Positions 27,730-34,698 of a stretch of 64,000 bases of DNA are shown here, in pieces. Positions within the stretch are counted from its first letter, which is position 1. Every line of letters begins with the position of its first letter. Made by a program: the position numbers and the translations under genes. The notes below the pieces were generated by a model that was not told the origin of the DNA, ran no database searches, and saw only the letters and a list, made by a program, of their open reading frames with translations. The stretch comes from an uncultured Verrucomicrobiales bacterium (GTDB lineage Bacteria > Verrucomicrobiota > Verrucomicrobiia > Verrucomicrobiales > Akkermansiaceae). Where the stretch lies: contig CALFVF010000002.1 in NCBI GenBank assembly GCA_937928735.1, positions 1 through 64,000 of the forward strand, written 5' to 3'.

Positions 27730-28470
27730 ATGGGTAGAAAAATTAATCCAATCGGGTTTCGTCTAGCAGTCAATAAGGACTGGCGTTCCAAGTGGTATGC
27801 CTCCGGTAGCGACTACACCACGAAACTCCACGAAGACCTTCAGATTCGTAAATACATCAAAGGTCGTCTTCAATTTGCAGCACTATCACGCGTCACCATC
27901 GAGCGTGCATGGAATAGCGTTCGAGTCACATTGCACACATCACGCCCAGGTTTGGTGATTGGTCGCCGTGGCTCAGAAATTGAAAAGATGTCCAATGACA
28001 TTGGCAGCTTCTGCCGTGGTGCACAGGTGAAGGTGGATATTGTAGAAATTCGTAAGCCAGAACTCGACGCACAACTTGTGGCAGAGAATATCGCCGTTCA
28101 GCTTGAGCGTCGTATTGCTTTCCGCCGTGCGATGAAACGCTCTATACAGACAGCCATGGACTTCGGTGCAGATGGTATCCGTGTACGCTGCTCTGGTCGT
28201 CTTGGTGGTGCTGATATTGCACGTGCAGAATGGTATGCAGAGGGTAAAGTACCTCTCCAGACATTGCGTGTGCCTATCGACTACGGATTTGCAGAAGCTT
28301 CGACAGTCTACGGCATCATCGGTGTCAAAGTCTGGATCAATAAGAAGGAAGAGAAAATTCAAGCAGGTGGCAACAACCGCGGAGGTCGCGGTGGCCGTGG
28401 CGGACGCGGACGCGGTGAGCGTGGTGCTGGCCGTGGAGAAGGTCGCCCAGCCCCTAAGGCAAACGCCTAA
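27730..28470 (+). CDS. rpsC: 30S ribosomal protein S3 with Arg/Gly-rich tail
   Basis: A 246-residue protein at the mRNA entry channel. It starts [18 protein letters not shown] and has the KH domain ([19 protein letters not shown]) and C-terminal domain ([21 protein letters not shown]). The last 35 residues are a basic, disordered tail with repeated RGG units ([19 protein letters not shown]). Such tails are common in RNA-binding proteins and are longer than in E. coli S3. Confidence 0.98.
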   Translation: MGRKINPIGFRLAVNKDWRSKWYASGSDYTTKLHEDLQIRKYIKGRLQFAALSRVTIERAWNSVRVTLHTSRPGLVIGRRGSEIEKMSNDIGSFCRGAQVKVDIVEIRKPELDAQLVAENIAVQLERRIAFRRAMKRSIQTAMDFGADGIRVRCSGRLGGADIARAEWYAEGKVPLQTLRVPIDYGFAEASTVYGIIGVKVWINKKEEKIQAGGNNRGGRGGRGGRGRGERGAGRGEGRPAPKANA

Positions 28471-28493
28471 TTTGTAATCTATAACTGAATCAA

Positions 28494-28499
28494 TAGGAG
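28494..28499 (+). promoter_or_regulatory. strong Shine-Dalgarno of rplP
   Basis: The bases AGGAGG lie nine bases upstream of the ATG at 28509. This is the only textbook Shine-Dalgarno in the ribosomal operon; most neighbours (rpsJ, rplC, rpsS, rpsQ, rplN) have A-rich leaders without one. Confidence 0.75.
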
Positions 28500-28508
28500 G
28501 ATCATATT

Positions 28509-28925
28509 ATGCCTTTGATGCCAAAAAGAACAAAGTTTCGTAAGAGTCACCGTGGTAACCGCGGTGGAGACGCTCAGCGCGGAACAGATGTAAGTTTCGG
28601 AGACTTCGGTCTCCAGTCCCTCGGTCGCGCTTGGATGTCCAACCGCCAGATTGAGGCCTGCCGTATTTCCATTAACCGTTACCTCAAGCGTAAAGGTAAG
28701 GTCTGGATTCGTATCTTTCCTCACAAGTCAGTGACTGGTCGCCCGCCAGAAACTCGTATGGGTAAGGGTAAGGGTGCTGTTGACCGTTGGGTAGCAGTGA
28801 TCCGTCCAGGAACTATGATCTTTGAAGTTGCTGGTGTTCCTGAAGCAGATGCTCGTGAAGCGTTACGTCTTGCTTCCAATAAGCTTGGTTTCCGCACCCG
28901 ATTTGTCGAGCGCCGCAAGCTGTAA
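28509..28925 (+). CDS. rplP: 50S ribosomal protein L16
   Basis: A 138-residue protein near the A-site tRNA. It starts [17 protein letters not shown] and has [23 protein letters not shown], the [22 protein letters not shown] loop and [15 protein letters not shown]. Two Met codons at the start lie three codons apart; the first is used because the Shine-Dalgarno fits it. Confidence 0.98.
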   Translation: MPLMPKRTKFRKSHRGNRGGDAQRGTDVSFGDFGLQSLGRAWMSNRQIEACRISINRYLKRKGKVWIRIFPHKSVTGRPPETRMGKGKGAVDRWVAVIRPGTMIFEVAGVPEADAREALRLASNKLGFRTRFVERRKL

Positions 28926-28959
28926 TCATCAAAACTGAACTCAGTAGAATACTTAACGC

Positions 28960-29160
28960 ATGACTAAAATTAGCGACATTCGCGAACTCAGCCTGGATGA
29001 ACTCAGTGCTCGCCTTCGTGATCTTAAACAGGAAGGACTGAACCTTCGTATCCAGCAGTCTACAGGGCAGCTTGAAAACTCAGCACGTATCCGCCAGGTA
29101 CGCCGTGAGATTGCCCAGGTAAACACTATTGCACGTGAGAAGGCCAAGGCCGCTCAGTAA
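28960..29160 (+). CDS. rpmC: 50S ribosomal protein L29
   Basis: A 66-residue helical hairpin protein at the tunnel exit. It starts MTKISDIRELSLDELSARL and contains LNLRIQQSTGQLENSARIRQVRREIAQ, split in two helices as in the family. It lies between rplP and rpsQ in the standard order. Length is normal. Confidence 0.97.
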   Translation: MTKISDIRELSLDELSARLRDLKQEGLNLRIQQSTGQLENSARIRQVRREIAQVNTIAREKAKAAQ

Positions 29161-29181
29161 CGAATTAAACAAAAATTATCA

Positions 29182-29448
29182 ATGAGCGAAAATACTCAAT
29201 CTAAACAAGGTCTTCGCAAGACTCGCGTTGGTGTTGTTGTGTCTACTGGCATGAACAAGACTATCGTGGTATCTTATGTGAACCGTGTTCCACACCCACG
29301 TTTCGGTAAAATCGTTAAGCGCACGAAGAAGTTCTATGCGCATGATGAAAACAGCGAAGCTCAGGTAGGTGACAAGGTTCGTATCGTCGAGACTCGCCCT
29401 ATCTCTAAGCTGAAATGCTGGAACCTTGAGAAGGTTCTTTCTCACTAA
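29182..29448 (+). CDS. rpsQ: 30S ribosomal protein S17
   Basis: An 88-residue OB-fold protein of the 30S subunit. It shows GLRKTRVGVVVSTGMNKTIV, RVPHPRFGKIVKRTKKFYAHDE and the VGDKVRIVETRPISKLKCW signature. The order rplP-rpmC-rpsQ is conserved. It is followed after 29 bases by rplN. Confidence 0.97.
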   Translation: MSENTQSKQGLRKTRVGVVVSTGMNKTIVVSYVNRVPHPRFGKIVKRTKKFYAHDENSEAQVGDKVRIVETRPISKLKCWNLEKVLSH

Positions 29449-29477
29449 TATTAACCATTCACATTTGATTTAAGACT

Positions 29478-29843
29478 ATGATCCAGATGGAATCTAAAGT
29501 TGCGATCGCCGATAACACAGGCGCTCGTACAGCAAAAATGATTGGTGTCCTTGGAACTCGTTCTAAGGTAGCGAATGTTGGTGATATCATCACTGCTCAC
29601 GTTCGTGATGCTATTCCGACATCTTCTGTGAAAAAGGGTGCTGTAGTGAAAGCTGTTGTTGTACGTACAGCAGCGCCAGTTCGCCGCGCGGACGGCTCTA
29701 TTTTACGCTTTGACACGAATGCTATTGTCATTATTGACAAAGACAACAACCCGAAAGGGACTCGTATCTTCGGCCCTGTTGCTCGTGAACTTCGCGAGAA
29801 GAACTTCATGAAGATCGTCTCACTTGCTCCTGAGGTTCTCTAA
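29478..29843 (+). CDS. rplN: 50S ribosomal protein L14
   Basis: A 121-residue intersubunit-bridge protein. It starts [19 protein letters not shown] and has the typical [37 protein letters not shown]. First gene of the spc portion; it is not separated from the S10 portion by a promoter or terminator that I can see. Confidence 0.98.
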   Translation: MIQMESKVAIADNTGARTAKMIGVLGTRSKVANVGDIITAHVRDAIPTSSVKKGAVVKAVVVRTAAPVRRADGSILRFDTNAIVIIDKDNNPKGTRIFGPVARELREKNFMKIVSLAPEVL

Positions 29844-29884
29844 ACCTGGAGTGATTCACTAAGAATAACGATTCATAATTCGTA

Positions 29885-30118
29885 ATGAGCAAAATCAAAA
29901 CACATGTAACCAAAGGTGACCAAGTTATCGTCATTTCTGGTGGACATAAAGGCAAGAAGGGAACCGTTCTTTCAGTCAACGCGGCAAAAGGCCAAGTGAT
30001 TGTAGAGGGTGTTCGCAAGATGAAGAAGGCTCTTAGCCGATCTGAAGAAAATCCAGACGGTGGCATTGCTGAGCTAGATGGCCCGATTCACATTTCTAAT
30101 GTGAAGAAAGTCAGCTAA
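29885..30118 (+). CDS. rplX: 50S ribosomal protein L24
   Basis: A 77-residue assembly-initiator protein with a KOW motif: [23 protein letters not shown]. It ends KKVS. It is the last gene of the operon; rplE, rpsN and the rest of the spc operon do not follow, and a strong terminator stands 50 bases after the stop. The rest of the spc genes must be elsewhere. Confidence 0.97.
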   Translation: MSKIKTHVTKGDQVIVISGGHKGKKGTVLSVNAAKGQVIVEGVRKMKKALSRSEENPDGGIAELDGPIHISNVKKVS

Positions 30119-30167
30119 GCTCTTAGAGACTTTTATCGACTTCACTTTGTCGACCTACCAATTTATT

Positions 30168-30194
30168 AAGGCGCTCGTTTGAGCGCCTTTTTTG
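30168..30194 (+). terminator. intrinsic terminator of the ribosomal operon
   Basis: AAGGCGCTC (30168-30176) and GAGCGCCTT (30181-30189) are perfect inverted repeats around a four-base loop GTTT, followed by a run of T to 30194. It closes the rpsL-rplX operon. Confidence 0.93.
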
Positions 30195-30259
30195 TGTCCT
30201 AAACTGTTCTCTCTGACCACTCTCCGCCTCAGCTTTTAGGAGTCGCTAAGACGGATTTT

Positions 30260-30286
30260 ATACCAACTCAAAAAACTATCTGGTAT
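30260..30286 (+). repeat. 27-bp palindromic repeat, copy A
   Basis: Starts ATACCAACTC and ends TCTGGTAT with an A-rich centre; arms ATACCA and TGGTAT are complementary, extending to TTATACCA and TGGTATAA with the flanks. Differs from copy C at one position. It faces copy B in inverted orientation. Confidence 0.85.
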
Positions 30287-30391
30287 AATTCGCTAGATCT
30301 TTGACGAGATACCATCGTTGTCACCCACCCGCAGATGCTCGCATCACCGATGGGTTCCGCCTTGATCTCCCACCAAATCTCTTCGCCCTTT

Positions 30392-30418
30392 CTACCAGTT
30401 AGTTTTCCTCATTGGTAT
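30392..30418 (-). repeat. 27-bp palindromic repeat, copy B
   Basis: Read on the minus strand it is ATACCAATGAGG followed by AAAACTAACTGGTA and one changed end base. It is the same 27-bp repeat as copies A, C and D, but in the opposite orientation to A, and closest to copy D in the ATGAG centre. Confidence 0.85.
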
Positions 30419-30442
30419 TATACAGTGCGAGATAGAGTTTTC

Positions 30443-30943
30443 TTAGAGTAGTTTTTGCAATGACTGTGGGATGGGCTGATCGTGTTTCTTGAGTGTCAAC
30501 TCCATGCGCTTAGCGAGTGCTGGCAGTGACCAGACTCGATCTTTACGTGGAATGATGTCTTTGCCCTTTTCGTCGATGAAGCGAATCACCTGATAGTTCC
30601 AGGCTGGTTCATTGAACTGCTTGAGAATTTTGCGATCTTCTCCTCCGGTGTTGTTGATGACTAGGAGAGGGACAAAAGCTTCTTCGATGGCTTTGACCAT
30701 ATCTGGCTGACTCATGACATCCTGACCGAATGTCACACAGCCTGCTCATCCAGGGACTTCTTGGAAGAAGAGGAAAATGGGTTTCCCTGATGATTTGGAG
30801 TCTGCTAGGGCTTTGGTGTAGTCTCTGCCCCAGCTCACTGGGCCGACTTCTTTTGTTGATTTATCAATCGGTCTTGCATGGCAATTTGTGGCCAGAGCCG
30901 AGAAAAAGGCGAGGGAGCTGAGTGTAAACTGACGACGTTTCAT
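30443..30943 (-). CDS. predicted selenoprotein: exported thioredoxin-like protein with in-frame UGA
   Basis: The frame from ATG 30943 to the stop at 30443 is continuous apart from one TGA (30746-30748). If read as selenocysteine the product is 166 residues with Sec66 in VPG-Sec-AGC, a UxxC in place of the thioredoxin CxxC. The N-terminus (MKRRQFTLSSLAFFSALA, cut near CHA) looks like a signal peptide, possibly Tat-type because of the RR pair. Flanks are IFLFFQEVPG upstream and VTFGQDVMSQPDM downstream, followed by FNEPAWNYQVIRFIDEKGKDI. These are the conserved parts of a thioredoxin-like family with VPGCxxC that I recall from Planctomycetes and Verrucomicrobia. A SECIS-like hairpin begins ten bases after the TGA. 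Alternatives are a nonsense mutation or read error. It is divergent from pyrE. Confidence 0.75.
30715..30735 (-). promoter_or_regulatory. SECIS-like hairpin for the UGA codon
   Basis: On the minus strand TGACATTC (30735-30728) pairs with GGATGTCA (30722-30715), giving eight pairs (one G-U), with the apical loop GGTCA. Two further wobble pairs may extend the base. The loop starts 18 bases after the TGA. Bacterial SECIS elements lie directly downstream of the UGA with a loop usually 16-37 bases away and a GGU in the apical loop, which this fits. Structure is seen; binding by SelB is inferred. Confidence 0.65.
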
Positions 30944-31030
30944 AGGTGTAGGAGGTCGTGGTGAAAAAAGTTATTCCCTGAGCTTTGATTCGTGCTTTTC
31001 ACGCATGGGGAATCGTGAAATTCTCCTGCC

Positions 31031-31600
31031 ATGGCCATCAATGATCGCGAGCAACTCAAGGAAATGTTACTAGAGAAATCTGTCCGTACAGGTGAATTCA
31101 CTCTGGCATCAGGAAAGACATCAGACCTCTATATTGACTGCCGAGTGACAGCCATGGATGCTGTGGGCGCAAGTCTAGTTGGACGCGTTGGCTGGCAAGC
31201 TGTGAGTGAGTATTTAGAGGCAAATGAACTCGAGGTTGATTCTATCGGTGGAATGACGATGGGAGCCGATCCTATCTCACTGAGTGTAGGGATGACATCA
31301 GCCAATGAGTGCACGGAGAATGCGCTGCGTGTTTTCACTGTGCGTAAGGAGCCGAAGGGACATGGAGCTGGGAAGCAGATTGAGGGGAATTTCGCGCAGG
31401 GAGATGTGATTGTGATTGTCGATGATGTGATTACGACAGGTGGCTCGACGTTGAAGGCCATTGATGTGGTCGAGAAGGCAGGGGGGAAAGTGAAGTTTGC
31501 CCTCGTGCTTGTGGATCGTGAAGAAGGAGGACGCCAAGCGATCGAGGCTCGCGGGATTCCTGTAGTCGCTCTATTTTCACGAACTGAGCTCATTGGTTAG
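31031..31600 (+). CDS. pyrE: orotate phosphoribosyltransferase
   Basis: A 189-residue enzyme joining orotate to PRPP to make orotidine 5'-phosphate in pyrimidine synthesis. The PRPP-binding loop VIVDDVITTGGSTLKAI is intact, as is the flexible loop with RKEPKGHG. The N-terminal ASGKTSDLYIDCR is the orotate site region. Length is normal. It stands alone, divergent from the candidate selenoprotein gene. Confidence 0.95.
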   Translation: MAINDREQLKEMLLEKSVRTGEFTLASGKTSDLYIDCRVTAMDAVGASLVGRVGWQAVSEYLEANELEVDSIGGMTMGADPISLSVGMTSANECTENALRVFTVRKEPKGHGAGKQIEGNFAQGDVIVIVDDVITTGGSTLKAIDVVEKAGGKVKFALVLVDREEGGRQAIEARGIPVVALFSRTELIG

Positions 31601-31697
31601 AGGTTCGTTAGGGGCTGGCGAGGAAATAGTTGGATTTGAACGTGTTTTTGAGACTATCGTTTGACACGCTGAGCACTCTGGGGACAGTGTGGTCACT

Positions 31698-33032
31698 ATG
31701 AACGAACATCTTGAGGATCTTTTTGCGTTTCTGCGTTTCCCTTCTATTTCCACAGCGTCTGAGCACGCAGGGGATGTGCGTGATTGTGGAAACTGGATTT
31801 TAGCGAAGCTAGAATCTATGGGCTTGCAGGCGACCCTGCATGAGACGGCCAAACACCCGATTATCGTTGCCAAAAATGAGCACCAGAAAGGGAAGAAGAC
31901 AGTGCTTATCTATAGTCACTATGATGTCCAGCCTGTCGACCCTCTTGAGCTCTGGGATCATCCACCGTTTGACCCAGTATTAAAAGACGGGCGTATTTGG
32001 GCTCGGGGAGCGACGGATAATAAGGGGCAGATGCTCGCCCATTTGTTAGGTGTTGAGGAGACTCTGCGTCGAGACGGAGAGCTGCCAGTGAATCTGATTT
32101 TTCTCTTTGAGGGAGAAGAAGAAATTGGCTCGCCAAATCTAGTGCCTTTTATTGAGAAGCATAAGGATCTACTCGCCTGTGATGTGATCGCTGTTTCTGA
32201 TACAGGGATGGTGGCTCGTGGCGTGCCAACGATGGGCTATGGGCTACGCGGGATTAGCTGCTGTGAAGTGACTCTGAGAGGGCCTTCTGGCGATCTTCAC
32301 TCCGGTGTTTATGGAGGTGCGGTGGCGAATCCTGCGACTGCCGTGGCGCGCCTAGTGGCTTCTCTACATGATAGTGTGGGTAATATCGCGATAGAGGGAT
32401 TTTATGATGATGTGCGCCCATTAGAGAGCTGGGAGCGTGAGATGTGGGCACAGGTGCCCGGCGTAAGTGACGAGGATATTATGCGTGTGACTGGTGCTCC
32501 TGCAGCCTACGGGGAGCCTGGCTACAGCTCTGCTGAGCGCCTATGGGCGAGGCCGACTGCCGAGGTTAATGGTCTGGCTGGTGGATACCAAGGCGAGGGC
32601 TCAAAGACTGTGTTGCCAGCAGAGGCGATGGCGAAGTTTTCCTTCCGCCTAGTACCAGACCAAGATCCCGCTGATATTGCCAAAAAAGTAGAAGCGCATT
32701 TAAAGAAGCATGTCCCGGCAGGAGTGACTCTGGAGATAGAAGTCGGCCACGACGGTAAGCCCTACGTGTGCGATCCGCATTCGAAGTACGGGAAGGCAGG
32801 GCAGGAGGCGCTGAAACAAGCATTTGGTAAAGAGCCCGTATTGATCCGTGAGGGTGGCAGTATCCCAATCATTAAAGACATGCAGGATGTCCTTGGGTCA
32901 GATACAATTTTGTTAGGACTAGCGCTACCGGACTGTCAGATCCATGCTCCCAATGAGAACTTCTGGGTGGAGAACTTTGAGGCGGGGATTAAGATGAATC
33001 AAGTGCTCCTCAAAGAGCTCGCGAAGGCATAG
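31698..33032 (+). CDS. M20-family metallopeptidase (CNDP/DapE-like dipeptidase)
   Basis: A zinc peptidase of 444 residues from the ATG at 31698 (a GTG at 31689 would add three). The metal sites are visible: YSHYDVQPVDPLELWDHPPF near residue 73, the catalytic Glu and ligand in FEGEEEIGSPNL near 137, and GGSIPIIKDM toward the end. The layout with an inserted dimerisation domain (residues 190-310) matches cytosolic non-specific dipeptidase-like M20 enzymes, which split dipeptides. No signal peptide. It could be a cytosolic peptide-scavenging enzyme. Exact substrate is unclear. Confidence 0.9.
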   Translation: MNEHLEDLFAFLRFPSISTASEHAGDVRDCGNWILAKLESMGLQATLHETAKHPIIVAKNEHQKGKKTVLIYSHYDVQPVDPLELWDHPPFDPVLKDGRIWARGATDNKGQMLAHLLGVEETLRRDGELPVNLIFLFEGEEEIGSPNLVPFIEKHKDLLACDVIAVSDTGMVARGVPTMGYGLRGISCCEVTLRGPSGDLHSGVYGGAVANPATAVARLVASLHDSVGNIAIEGFYDDVRPLESWEREMWAQVPGVSDEDIMRVTGAPAAYGEPGYSSAERLWARPTAEVNGLAGGYQGEGSKTVLPAEAMAKFSFRLVPDQDPADIAKKVEAHLKKHVPAGVTLEIEVGHDGKPYVCDPHSKYGKAGQEALKQAFGKEPVLIREGGSIPIIKDMQDVLGSDTILLGLALPDCQIHAPNENFWVENFEAGIKMNQVLLKELAKA

Positions 33033-33049
33033 TTTTTTATAGAAATAGT

Positions 33050-33277
33050 ATGATAGTGATTATTCAATTTATTGGGGGAGTCGTTTTCTTAGCTTTAGCC
33101 TTTTTTTGTCTTAAATGGCCTGAAAAATGTAAATGGATGCCTATCTATAAAATGGGCGAAAATATAATGCATGAAAAGTTCGGATTACTTATGGTTCGGT
33201 TATCTGCTGTGCCAGGGTGTTTAATGTTAGCAGCTGTTTTATTTGGTTTCAGTCTTGGATTCATAAAAGCTGCCTAA
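33050..33277 (+). CDS. small membrane protein of unknown function
   Basis: A 75-residue protein with two hydrophobic helices (IIQFIGGVVFLALAFFCL and LSAVPGCLMLAAVLFGFSLGFI) joined by a basic cytosolic-looking loop (KWPEKCKWMPIYKMGENIMHEKF). It starts 17 bases after the M20 peptidase. The region is more AT-rich than its neighbours. No family was recognised. Confidence 0.65.
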   Translation: MIVIIQFIGGVVFLALAFFCLKWPEKCKWMPIYKMGENIMHEKFGLLMVRLSAVPGCLMLAAVLFGFSLGFIKAA

Positions 33278-33323
33278 GTAATCAAAATTATTCTGAGTGT
33301 TAGGCGCAGTTGTATGGTTGGGC

Positions 33324-33369
33324 GAAATCGATCGCAGAAATCGATCGAAGAAATCGATCGCAGAAATCG
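33324..33369 (+). repeat. tandem 13-bp repeat
   Basis: Three and a half units of GAAATCGATCGCA (with one C-to-A change in unit two) run from 33324 to 33369: 33324-33336, 33337-33349, 33350-33362 and a partial 33363-33369. It lies just upstream of the adenosyltransferase gene. Each unit contains ATCGATCG. Too short for CRISPR and with no spacers. Confidence 0.9.
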
Positions 33370-33391
33370 TTAAGAATAAGTTAGAAACATT

Positions 33392-33931
33392 ATGAGTATT
33401 TCGACAGGAAGAGGAGATGAGGGGCAGACAGATTTATTGTTTTCTCGGCGCGTAGCAAAGACACACCCCAGAGTGATTGCCTGCGGGGAAGTGGATGAGT
33501 TAAACACCTGGTTAGGTGTCGTGCGAGCGTCTGCGCCACCAGCTGCACTCTTAGAGGTGCTAGATGGGATGCAGCAGCGTCTCGTTGGCCTCATGGGGGA
33601 ACTTGCCACACAGCAGGCTGACAGAGAGCTCTATGCCGAGAAGGGCTACCGCCAGATTCTCGGCGAAGATGTCCAGTGGCTAGAGGCCATTATTCAGGAA
33701 GCGGAGTGTGAGAAGGGGATTCGATTCCGTGGCTGGGCTCGCCCCGGGGAAGCAGGTGTGATGGGGGCGGCATGGCTCGATATAGCGCGGAGTGTCTGCC
33801 GCAGAGCAGAGCGCTCGACCTGGATGATAGAGGCTGAGGAGGCCGAGGGGCTTAAGTACCCACGCTTATTTCTTAATCGCCTCTCTGACGCACTCTGGCT
33901 TCTTGCGCGAGATGGTGAGCGAGTCGAGTAG
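33392..33931 (+). CDS. ATP:cob(I)alamin adenosyltransferase, PduO type
   Basis: A 179-residue enzyme that attaches the adenosyl group of ATP to cobalamin. It starts MSISTGRGDEGQTDLLFSRR, with the TGxGDxGxT ATP-binding pattern, and has the C-terminal ARSVCRRAERSTWM and LNRLSDALWLLAR motifs of the PduO family. It implies a supply of cobalamin or use of B12-dependent enzymes, none of which are in the window. The tandem repeat upstream may be regulatory. No cobalamin riboswitch was seen. Confidence 0.88.
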   Translation: MSISTGRGDEGQTDLLFSRRVAKTHPRVIACGEVDELNTWLGVVRASAPPAALLEVLDGMQQRLVGLMGELATQQADRELYAEKGYRQILGEDVQWLEAIIQEAECEKGIRFRGWARPGEAGVMGAAWLDIARSVCRRAERSTWMIEAEEAEGLKYPRLFLNRLSDALWLLARDGERVE

Positions 33932-33986
33932 TCTGCTCGCAGCCTACGCTTGCCAGAGCGTGGAATTCATTGCACCCTAGGGAAGA

Positions 33987-34697
33987 ATGATAGGATCCTT
34001 TATGAAACTTCGCACGTGGATAAGTACTTTACTCATTGCTCTCTTTGGGCTGATTGCCGTGCATGTGTACTTGAGCTGGCAGGTACGTGATTTAAGCGCC
34101 ATTTCCGGGCGTGTAGAAATATTAATGGCAGCAGAAGAGGAGTCCCAAGGCTCCCTCGACACTCTTGATATCCTAGAAGAGGCACGTAAGGCAAAGCGAG
34201 AGCAGACGAAACTCACGGTCTCAGAGCGTGATGTGAATGTGTATTTGGCTCAGAAACTTGTCGGAGAGCAAATTGGACCACTAGGCTCAGTCGCTCAGAT
34301 CAAGGGGGTCTGGGTTGATTTTCAGCCAGATCAGATTGAGGTGATTATTGAGCGTCGCATTGATGTATCAGAGGTCGCGGAGACAGTTCAGGGAGAGAAG
34401 ACAAATAGCTCAAGTATCAAGCCCTTTGATCATACGGTGTCGATTGTTCTTAAGGTAGTTTCTGAGAAAACAGCGAAGGGGCAGCGAATCGAAACACTGA
34501 TCAAGTCAGCCACATTTGGCCAATCACCAGCCCCTGGGTTTTATGCACGTCTGGTGGAGCATGGTTTTACGCAGATCCTTCAGGCACTCGCTGAGGAGCG
34601 GGAAGCTTGTTACGAAGAAATGGCAGAGATCCATGTCACGGAGGGAGCGATTGAGTTTAACCCCATTCGTGATACGGTCATTGTGAAAGCTCAGTAA
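33987..34697 (+). CDS. membrane-anchored protein of unknown function
   Basis: A 236-residue protein with one N-terminal membrane helix (residues about 7-30, TWISTLLIALFGLIAVHVYL) and a periplasmic domain. The domain alternates acidic helices (EEARKAKREQTKLTVS) and strands (VDFQPDQIEVIIERRI), ending IEFNPIRDTVIVKAQ. An ATG at 34002 is an alternative start, with AGGA upstream. It ends one base before the next gene starts, so they are probably coupled. No family recognised. Confidence 0.7.
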   Translation: MIGSFMKLRTWISTLLIALFGLIAVHVYLSWQVRDLSAISGRVEILMAAEEESQGSLDTLDILEEARKAKREQTKLTVSERDVNVYLAQKLVGEQIGPLGSVAQIKGVWVDFQPDQIEVIIERRIDVSEVAETVQGEKTNSSSIKPFDHTVSIVLKVVSEKTAKGQRIETLIKSATFGQSPAPGFYARLVEHGFTQILQALAEEREACYEEMAEIHVTEGAIEFNPIRDTVIVKAQ

Positions 34698-34698
34698 T

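Larger units (their letters stand above)
30119..30442. other. 324-base gap between rplX and the selenoprotein gene
   Basis: No reading frame is convincing here. The gap holds the operon terminator and an inverted pair of 27-bp palindromic repeats (30260-30286 and 30392-30418) with about 105 bases between them. This arrangement is like a REPIN and probably is a small mobile repeat unit. Confidence 0.7.

Noticed and set aside
30443-30736. Two separate short genes on the minus strand (30443-30736 and 30746-30943)
   Set aside because: They are in the same frame, separated only by a TGA, and together form one coherent thioredoxin-like protein, so a single Sec-encoding gene is the simpler reading.
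33324-33369. CRISPR-like array at the 13-bp repeats
   Set aside because: Units are directly adjacent with no spacers and far too short; no cas genes nearby.
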